Positions 5,779-9,748 of a DNA stretch of 9,748 nucleotides are shown here, piece by piece; position 1 is the first letter of the stretch, and each line of letters begins with the position of its first letter. The notes below the pieces were generated by a model, which saw only the letters and a list, made by a program, of their open reading frames with translations, did not search any database and was not told the DNA's origin. The stretch is from positions 1-9,748 of the forward strand of contig DASUFI010000004.1 in the NCBI GenBank assembly GCA_036274635.1, in the 5' to 3' direction. Source of the DNA: DASUFI01 sp036274635 (GTDB lineage Bacteria > Planctomycetota > B15-G4). The position numbers were made by a program, and so were the translations under genes.

Positions 5779-6327
5779 TTGGCCGACAAGGAGTACTACT
5801 CGTTCGAGGAGGTCCTCAAGGACCTGAAGCTCGAGGAGAACGAGCTCAAGCGTCTCGTGTCGGCCGGCGAGATCCGCGCCTTCCGCGACAAGAACACCAT
5901 GCGCTTCAAGGCCGAGGACGTCGCCCGGCTGCGCAGCACCGGCCCCGAGTCCGCGGACGTCGAGCTCGACGACCTCGATCTCGACCTTGATGACGCCGTC
6001 GCGCCACCCGCCGTGCCGGTCCTCGAGGAGCCCGCGGAAGAGCTGGTGCTCGAGGAGGCCCCGGTCGAGGCCGGGGCGGTCGAGGAGATCGAGCTGACCG
6101 AGGAGACCGTCGAGGTCGAGCGCCCGGCGCGCGCCACCCGCGAGACGAAGCGCGTCACGCGCGTCCCCGTGGTCGAGGAGACCGAGCCCAAGGACAGCCC
6201 GCTGGTCGTCGGCGCGCTGCTGGCCGGCGAGGTGCTGCTGCTCATCGCCGCCATCGTCATCTTTGATGCCGTGTCGGGCACGTTCAGCAATCCCGTGTCC
6301 GCGGCGGTGGCCAACATGTTCGGTTGA
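5779..6327 (+). CDS. Membrane-anchored helix-turn-helix (MerR/excisionase-like) protein (182 aa, TTG start)
   Basis: Residues 5-52 (YYSFEEVLKDLKLEENELKR onward, then GEIRAFRDKNTMRFKAEDV) form a winged-helix / HTH_17-like unit of the excisionase-MerR type: a helix, a turn-recognition pair, then a short wing ending in RF..EDV. Such domains usually bind DNA or act as small protein-interaction modules. Residues about 57-115 are a strongly acidic, low-complexity linker rich in Asp, Glu, Val and Pro. After a basic patch at 117-129 (RPARATRETKRVTR) a single hydrophobic segment at 141-162 is followed by a 20-residue tail, giving a predicted N-in cytoplasmic protein tethered to the inner membrane. The gene has its own promoter candidate and is followed by a hairpin. 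A DNA-binding role is inferred from fold resemblance only; targets are unknown. A cytoskeletal or scaffold role is also possible. Confidence 0.82.
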   Translation: MADKEYYSFEEVLKDLKLEENELKRLVSAGEIRAFRDKNTMRFKAEDVARLRSTGPESADVELDDLDLDLDDAVAPPAVPVLEEPAEELVLEEAPVEAGAVEEIELTEETVEVERPARATRETKRVTRVPVVEETEPKDSPLVVGALLAGEVLLLIAAIVIFDAVSGTFSNPVSAAVANMFG

Positions 6328-6333
6328 ATTCAC

Positions 6334-6359
6334 GACGGCGGGGGCGACCCGCCGTCTTT
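6334..6359 (+). terminator. Perfect 9-bp hairpin with short T run (terminator or attenuator)
   Basis: GACGGCGGG (6334-6342) and CCCGCCGTC (6348-6356) pair perfectly around a 5-nt loop, followed by TTT (6357-6359). It begins 6 nt after the HTH gene stop and ends 29 nt before the OmpA-type gene start. The stem is strong but the T tract is short, so partial termination is the likely effect. That would reduce expression of the downstream gene unless it has its own promoter. Confidence 0.6.
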
Positions 6360-6374
6360 CACAGATCCGTTCCT

Positions 6375-6380
6375 GGGAGG
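6375..6380 (+). promoter_or_regulatory. Ribosome binding site fixing the TTG start at 6389
   Basis: GGGAGG ends 8 nt before TTG at 6389. The in-frame GTG at 6404 would also give a good signal peptide but has no SD, so the TTG is preferred. Confidence 0.65.
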
Positions 6381-6388
6381 GACACATC

Positions 6389-7117
6389 TTGTTTGCAAGC
6401 ACCGTGAAGTGGTTGGCGGTCGGTTCTGTTCTGGGGATCCTGTTGCCGGGCTGCGTGGCCCACGCCAAGTACGCCGAGTCGCAGGACCAGCTCGCACGCA
6501 CCCAGGAGGAGCGTGACGCGTCGACCGAGCAGTTGAAGGACGCCGAGACGGCCCTGGCCGACGCCGGCGAGGAGCGTCAGCACCTGCAGGAGACGGTCGA
6601 TGCGCTGACCGCCGAGAAGGCCAAGCTCACGGCCCAGCTGACGCGCATGACGGACGATGGCTCGATCGCCAAGGTCCAGGGCACGACGATCTTCGTGAGC
6701 GGTGACGCCTACGGCTACCGCGCGGAGGGCGACGTGATCTTTGCGTCCGGCAGTGACACGATCACGACCGAGGGCAAGAAGATCCTCGCGGGCGTGGCCA
6801 CCGAGCTGAAGAAGAACAACGACCCCATCGTCGTCGTGGGCCACACGGACAGCGACCCGATCGTGCGCACGGCCGACAAGTGGCCGCGCGGCAACATGCA
6901 GCTCGGCGCCGGCCGGGCCCTGTCGGTCTACGAGTACCTGGTCAGCCAGGGCATCCCCGAGACGCGCCTCGGCATCCAGTCCTTCGGGCCGTACCAGCCC
7001 CTGGCCACGGGCAACAGCGCCGAGGCCAAGAAGAAGAACCGTCGCGTCGAGATCATGGTCAAGGTGTCCGACACCGCTCCGCCGACGTCCACGGCCGCGG
7101 CCACCGGCAGCCACTGA
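6389..7117 (+). CDS. OmpA-domain lipoprotein with coiled coil (242 aa, TTG start)
   Basis: This is a predicted outer-membrane lipoprotein that binds peptidoglycan. Residues 1-22 form a signal ending LLPGC, with Cys22 as the likely lipidated residue and Val at +2. Residues about 27-86 are charged and heptad-like (coiled coil). The C-terminal OmpA/Pal/MotB domain covers about 98-226: FASGSDTIT, the GHTD motif (151-154), N169 with GAGRALSVYEYL (173-184), SFGPYQPLA (198-206) and the terminal KKKNRRVEI (214-222), all hallmarks of peptidoglycan binding. The short tail is Pro/Thr/Ala-rich. Between GHTD and the Asn helix there is a longer connector with Trp165, reminiscent of MotB-like OmpA domains. 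It follows the HTH gene across a hairpin and lies before rsmA. It could be Pal-like (with Tol), a stator-like protein, or a general cell-wall anchor. It is not a beta-barrel OmpA. Confidence 0.88.
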   Translation: MFASTVKWLAVGSVLGILLPGCVAHAKYAESQDQLARTQEERDASTEQLKDAETALADAGEERQHLQETVDALTAEKAKLTAQLTRMTDDGSIAKVQGTTIFVSGDAYGYRAEGDVIFASGSDTITTEGKKILAGVATELKKNNDPIVVVGHTDSDPIVRTADKWPRGNMQLGAGRALSVYEYLVSQGIPETRLGIQSFGPYQPLATGNSAEAKKKNRRVEIMVKVSDTAPPTSTAAATGSH

Positions 7118-7140
7118 CCGGAGCCCGCGCGCGTCCTTCA

Positions 7141-7178
7141 CCGGGAGGCGTCCTCCGCTCGCGGGGGGCGCCTCCCGG
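7141..7178 (+). terminator. Long hairpin between the OmpA-domain gene and rsmA
   Basis: CCGGGAGGCG (7141-7150) and CGCCTCCCGG (7169-7178) pair perfectly. The pairing continues inward through TCCTCC against GGGGGG with two G-U pairs, to about 16 bp with a 6-nt loop. No T run follows. It ends 15 nt before the rsmA ATG, so it could also mask that gene's translation start as well as act as a terminator. Confidence 0.5.
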
Positions 7179-7193
7179 CGCTTCGTGCCGGCC

Positions 7194-8087
7194 ATGAGCT
7201 CGCTGCCGCCCATCCCGCTGGCGCGCCTGCGGGCCGCGGTCGAGGCGGCCGGAGCACCGCCCCGCAAGCGCCACGGGCAGCACTTCCTGCAGGACGCCAA
7301 CCTGCTGGCGGCCATCGTGCGGGATGCCGAGGTGGGGCCCGGCGACGTGGTGCTCGAGATCGGGCCCGGCCCGGGACTGCTCACGCGCCACCTGCTGGCC
7401 GCGGGCGCCGCCGTGCGGGCCGCCGAGATCGACCCCCGCATCCGCAGCGCGGCCGAGCAGCTGGTCGAGGCCGAGCTGTGGCCGCGCCTCACGTGGACCG
7501 AGGCCGACGCGCTCGCAGGCCCCCAGGCGCTGTCCGAGCCGCTGCGCGCCCTGCTGCCGGGCTGCACGCACGTCGTCTCCAACCTGCCCTACAACATCGC
7601 GGCGCCGCTCATCGTGCTCCTGCTCGAGGAGCCGGCCGCGCCCGACAGGCTGGTGGCCCTGATCCAGGCCGAGATGGGCGAGCGGCTGCTGGCCGCCGAG
7701 GGCAGCCGCGACTACGGCAGCCTGTCCGTGGTCCGGGCGCTGTGCGCAGCGGCCCGCATCCTGCGGCGAGTTCCGCCGGTGGCGTTCTGGCCGGCCCCTC
7801 GGGTCTCGTCCGTACTGGTCGAGCTGCGTCGCCGCCCCGATCGCCCCGATGCCCGCTCCCTGAAGGCCCTCCACGCCTTCCTCGGCCTGGCCTTCCACGC
7901 CCGACGCAAGACGCTTGCCAACTCCGTGAGCCAGGCTTCCGGGGTGCCCGTGGCCGAGGTCTGCCGCCGCCTCGCGTTACCCGAAAAAACTGAGAAAAGG
8001 CGTGCAGAATCGTTCCCGCCAGTACAATTGCTCGCATCGGCCCTTGCTTGGGCCAGCAACGCTGCGGGCGAGCGCAACAGCCCCTGA
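7194..8087 (+). CDS. rsmA: 16S rRNA (adenine-N6,N6)-dimethyltransferase RsmA/KsgA (297 aa)
   Basis: This enzyme dimethylates two adjacent adenines in the 3'-terminal helix of 16S rRNA using S-adenosylmethionine, a late ribosome-assembly step; its loss classically gives kasugamycin resistance. Visible signatures are RKRHGQHFLQD (24-34), SAM motif I LEIGPGPG (54-61), the acidic ribose-binding Glu78 in AAEID, Asp105 in EADAL, the catalytic NLPYN (130-134), a QAEMGERL stretch (158-165), DYGSLSV (173-179), PVAFWPAPRVSS (195-206) and HARRKTLANS (235-244). The C-terminus KRRAESFPP matches the family end. The ATG at 7194 is chosen; a GTG at 7185 would add three residues. Neither has a convincing SD, and a stable hairpin lies just upstream, so translation may be weak or structure-dependent. 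The final codons (about 7980-8030) are notably AT-richer than the rest. Confidence 0.96.
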   Translation: MSSLPPIPLARLRAAVEAAGAPPRKRHGQHFLQDANLLAAIVRDAEVGPGDVVLEIGPGPGLLTRHLLAAGAAVRAAEIDPRIRSAAEQLVEAELWPRLTWTEADALAGPQALSEPLRALLPGCTHVVSNLPYNIAAPLIVLLLEEPAAPDRLVALIQAEMGERLLAAEGSRDYGSLSVVRALCAAARILRRVPPVAFWPAPRVSSVLVELRRRPDRPDARSLKALHAFLGLAFHARRKTLANSVSQASGVPVAEVCRRLALPEKTEKRRAESFPPVQLLASALAWASNAAGERNSP

Positions 8088-8143
8088 CCCGTCATCGACG
8101 GGAATCGGTTGTCCGGCATGGCGGCGTGGACAGCCTCCACGGT

Positions 8144-8182
8144 GGCCTCCCTTTGTCCGCACGGCTCGCAGGGCCCTTTTTT
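8144..8182 (+). terminator. Possible weak intrinsic terminator of rsmA
   Basis: GGCCT (8144-8148) can pair with GGGCC (8171-8175, one G-U) just ahead of an uninterrupted T6 (8177-8182). The stem is short and the loop is 22 nt, so stability is doubtful. The T6 after a GC stem, in a genome this GC-rich, is the main argument. Confidence 0.3.
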
Positions 8183-8210
8183 GGCCGGGCGTGCATTCGC
8201 GGGGTATCCT
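8181..8210 (+). promoter_or_regulatory. Candidate promoter for dnaG
   Basis: TTGGCC (8181-8186), an 18-nt spacer and TATCCT (8205-8210) each match the sigma70 consensus at 4 of 6 positions. Transcription would begin near 8217 and give a leader of about 260 nt before the dnaG ATG. No alternative closer to dnaG was evident. Confidence 0.3.
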
Positions 8211-8407
8211 CGGTCGTTTTTGCACCGCTTCGGGAAGAGAGCTTCCGGCGGGCGCCAAGGATATGGGGGCCGTGCGTGGGAGATGTCGCCCGCGTGCCGG
8301 CTTCACAGCCTGGGGTCGGCCCGACGGACTGCCCCGACTTGCGATGAAGGAGTTGCGTGGGTTGCTGGAGGATGATCGGCGAGCGCACCGGGTCTGCCCG
8401 GCCGGCA

Positions 8408-8422
8408 GGGCTCCGCCCCGCG
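8408..8422 (-). repeat. 15-nt intergenic repeat, copy 2 (inverted)
   Basis: GGGCTCCGCCCCGCG on the plus strand is the exact reverse complement of 5586-5600 after gspF. It lies 57 nt before the dnaG start. Confidence 0.35.
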
Positions 8423-8466
8423 GGCGCCCATCCGCTCACCCGGTGCCCCTGGCCCGCCGCCGGCAC

Positions 8467-8472
8467 GGGGGA
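8467..8472 (+). promoter_or_regulatory. Ribosome binding site supporting the dnaG start at 8479
   Basis: GGGGGA ends 6 nt before the ATG at 8479. Together with the standard primase N-terminus it argues against the in-frame ATG at 8344, which would add 45 unrelated residues. Confidence 0.5.
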
Positions 8473-8478
8473 CGCCTG

Positions 8479-9748
8479 ATGGCCCACGGGGGCGTCGAGG
8501 TCGAGATCGTCAAGCAGCGCGTGCCCATCGCGGAGGTGGTGCGCGAGGTGGTCGGTGAGTTCGAAGTCCGCCCCGGCGGCGACCTGTGGGCCTGCTGCCC
8601 GTTCCACCACGAGGATACGCCGTCGTTCCACGTTCGTCCGAGCTTCGGCATGTTCAAGTGCTTCGGCTGCGGCGAGGGTGGGGACGTCTTCAGCTTCGTC
8701 ATGAAGACCCGCGGCATCCCCTTCCGCGATGCGCTCGAGCTGCTGGCGCAGCGCGCCGGCGTCGAGCTGGCCTCGCTCAGCCCCGAGGACCGGCGGCGAG
8801 CCGAAATGGCGCGCCGCAGTCGCTCCGTGCTCGACGAGGCGCTGCGGGTCTTCCAGCGCGCGCTCTTCGCCGGCGCCGCGAATCCGGCTCTCCGCTACAT
8901 GCGCGAACGGGGCTTCTCCGACGACACGCTGCGACGCTTCGACATCGGCTTCATCCCGGCGGACTTCCTGCGCGAGCTGCGCGCGGGGCCGCTGGACGCG
9001 GCGGCCGTGGACGGCGCCGGCTTCACGCCTGCCTTCGGCGGACGCGTGGGCTTCGGCATCCGCGACGGCAACGGCGCGCTCATCGGCTTCGGCGCCCGCC
9101 TGCTGGGCGACGCGACCGGGCCCAAGTACGTCAACACGCGCGAGACGCCCTGGTTCACCAAGGGCCGCCAGCTCTACGCCCTCGACAAGGCCGGCCGCAC
9201 CCTGGCGCGCACGCGGCGGCTGGTGGTCATGGAGGGCTACACCGACGTCATGATGGCCCACCAGCGCGGCCTCGACGAGGCCGTGGCCACCATGGGCACG
9301 GCCTTCACGCTCGAGCACCTGCGCCTGGTGAAGGCGCGCGTCTCGGACCTGGTGCTGGTCTTCGACAGCGACGAGGCCGGGCGCGCGGCCGCCGAGCGCA
9401 CCGTGCGCATGGTGCTCGGCGAGGGGCTCGAGTGCCGCGTGGTGCACGTGCCCGAGGGCAAGGACCCGTGCGACTGGTTCGCCGCGCACGGCCGCGAGGA
9501 CTTCGATGCCCTGCTGGAGCGCACCGGCGCCAGCGGCGTGGAGTTCCTGTGCCGCCGCGGGCTGCAGCGCCTGGACCCCGGCCGGCCGGGCGGCCGCGAG
9601 GCCGTGGCGCGCGACGTGCTCGAGCTGACGCGCACGCTGCAGGACCCGCTGCGGCGTCAGACCATCGTGGCCGACGTGGCGCGTGCCTGCAGCCTCGACC
9701 GCGCGCTGCTGCAGCGCACGGCCGGCGGCGGCGTGACCCCCGCGCCGC
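8479..9748 (+). CDS. dnaG: DNA primase DnaG, N-terminal 423 residues (runs off the right edge)
   Basis: This is the replicative primase that makes RNA primers at the fork with the DnaB helicase. The CHC2 zinc domain comes first: CPFHHEDTPSF with Cys40 and His43, then CFGCGEGGD with Cys61 and Cys64. The RNA-polymerase core follows, with GRVGFGIRD (188-196), IGFGARLL (202-209), PKYVNTRETPWFTKG (215-229) and LYALDKAGR (232-240). The TOPRIM motifs are intact: EGYTDV with the general-base Glu252, and VFDSDEAGR with Asp296 and Asp298 for metal binding. VPEGKDPCDWF (324-334) is the usual post-TOPRIM motif. The start of the helicase-interaction region is visible near 350-423, and the C-terminus is missing. 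In many bacteria dnaG precedes the sigma factor gene rpoD; that cannot be checked here. No frameshift or missing catalytic residue is seen. Confidence 0.97.
   Translation, partial: MAHGGVEVEIVKQRVPIAEVVREVVGEFEVRPGGDLWACCPFHHEDTPSFHVRPSFGMFKCFGCGEGGDVFSFVMKTRGIPFRDALELLAQRAGVELASLSPEDRRRAEMARRSRSVLDEALRVFQRALFAGAANPALRYMRERGFSDDTLRRFDIGFIPADFLRELRAGPLDAAAVDGAGFTPAFGGRVGFGIRDGNGALIGFGARLLGDATGPKYVNTRETPWFTKGRQLYALDKAGRTLARTRRLVVMEGYTDVMMAHQRGLDEAVATMGTAFTLEHLRLVKARVSDLVLVFDSDEAGRAAAERTVRMVLGEGLECRVVHVPEGKDPCDWFAAHGREDFDALLERTGASGVEFLCRRGLQRLDPGRPGGREAVARDVLELTRTLQDPLRRQTIVADVARACSLDRALLQRTAGGGVTPAP

Larger units (their letters stand above)
8088..8478 (+). other. 391-nt spacer between rsmA and dnaG
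   Basis: No convincing gene is seen. A 6-bp hairpin CCCGTC/GACGGG (8088-8102) directly follows the rsmA stop. T runs at 8177-8182 and 8217-8221 are unusual in this GC-rich DNA. Weak hairpins occur at 8233-8246 (GGAAG/CTTCC), 8275-8294 (CGTGGG/CCCGCG, one G-U) and 8388-8401 (CCGGG/CCCGG). GTCG at 8315 can pair with either of two downstream CGAC copies (8322-8325 or 8335-8338). The dnaG frame is open through this spacer, including an ATG at 8344, but the translated extension is Arg/Pro-rich and unlike a primase. Confidence 0.6.

Noticed and set aside
4948..6501. A 517-codon minus-strand open frame spanning gspF, the spacer and the HTH gene
   Set aside because: It crosses two well-supported plus-strand genes and an intergenic region. 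Its composition is antisense-like and no family is recognisable.
8109..8375. Small open frames (88-99 codons) in the rsmA-dnaG spacer
   Set aside because: No SD, no recognisable domain and non-protein-like composition; open frames of this size are expected by chance at this GC content.
8344..8478. In-frame upstream ATG extending DnaG by 45 residues, preceded by more open frame
   Set aside because: The extension is Arg/Pro/Gly-rich. DnaG normally begins just before the IVKQRVPIAEVV segment, and 8479 has an SD-like GGGGGA.
8088..8478. tRNA, riboswitch or 6S-like RNA in the spacer
   Set aside because: No T-loop GGTTCGA consensus, acceptor pairing or recognised riboswitch core could be found by eye.
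8092..9489. A 465-codon minus-strand open frame opposite dnaG
   Set aside because: It is a mirror of the dnaG codons, whose zinc and TOPRIM motifs are intact on the plus strand. It has no SD and no domain.

Overview
The window is about 9.7 kb of very GC-rich DNA (roughly 70% by eye). It looks like chromosomal DNA of a free-living Gram-negative bacterium. Two predicted lipoproteins, an OmpA-domain protein and a type II secretion / type IV pilus assembly module indicate a two-membrane envelope. RsmA and DnaG are core bacterial housekeeping genes. The lineage cannot be fixed from the sequence alone. The MerR/excisionase-like helix-turn-helix protein with a C-terminal membrane anchor and the overall style would suit Planctomycetota, Myxococcota or a similar deep high-GC group, but that is inference. 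No insertion sequence, phage gene, CRISPR array, tRNA or rRNA was found.

Layout. On the minus strand, a small predicted lipoprotein gene (725 to 96) overlaps by 4 nt the start of a pyruvate phosphate dikinase gene (ppdK) that leaves the window at base 1. A divergent intergenic region (726-934) carries back-to-back candidate promoters. Rightward from there runs a compact module: a GspE/PilB-type ATPase (935-2608), a second GspE/PilB-type ATPase overlapping it by 4 nt (2605-4299), and a GspF/PilC inner-membrane platform protein (4328-5506). Both ATPases begin with an MshEN-type (T2SSE_N) cyclic-di-GMP-binding repeat. A hairpin-rich spacer (5507-5778) ends in a good candidate promoter. It leads into a gene for a membrane-anchored HTH protein (TTG start 5779), a 9-bp hairpin, and an OmpA-domain lipoprotein with a coiled coil (TTG start 6389). 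After a long hairpin come rsmA (16S rRNA dimethyltransferase), a 391-nt spacer, and the first 423 codons of dnaG (DNA primase), open at the right edge.

How the genes work together. The two ATPases and GspF form the cytoplasmic motor and platform of one pilus or secretion machine. No pseudopilin, secretin or PilT-like gene lies in the window, so the rest of the machine must be encoded elsewhere. The first ATPase keeps the Arg of the cyclic-di-GMP motif but has an altered segment before its Walker B glutamate. The second has canonical catalytic motifs but has lost that Arg. This suggests a division into a sensing and a working subunit. The HTH and OmpA genes may form an envelope unit. rsmA and dnaG are housekeeping genes. 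The main points for follow-up are the asymmetric ATPase pair, a possible leaderless start for gspF, the membrane-bound HTH protein, and the long structured leader before dnaG.
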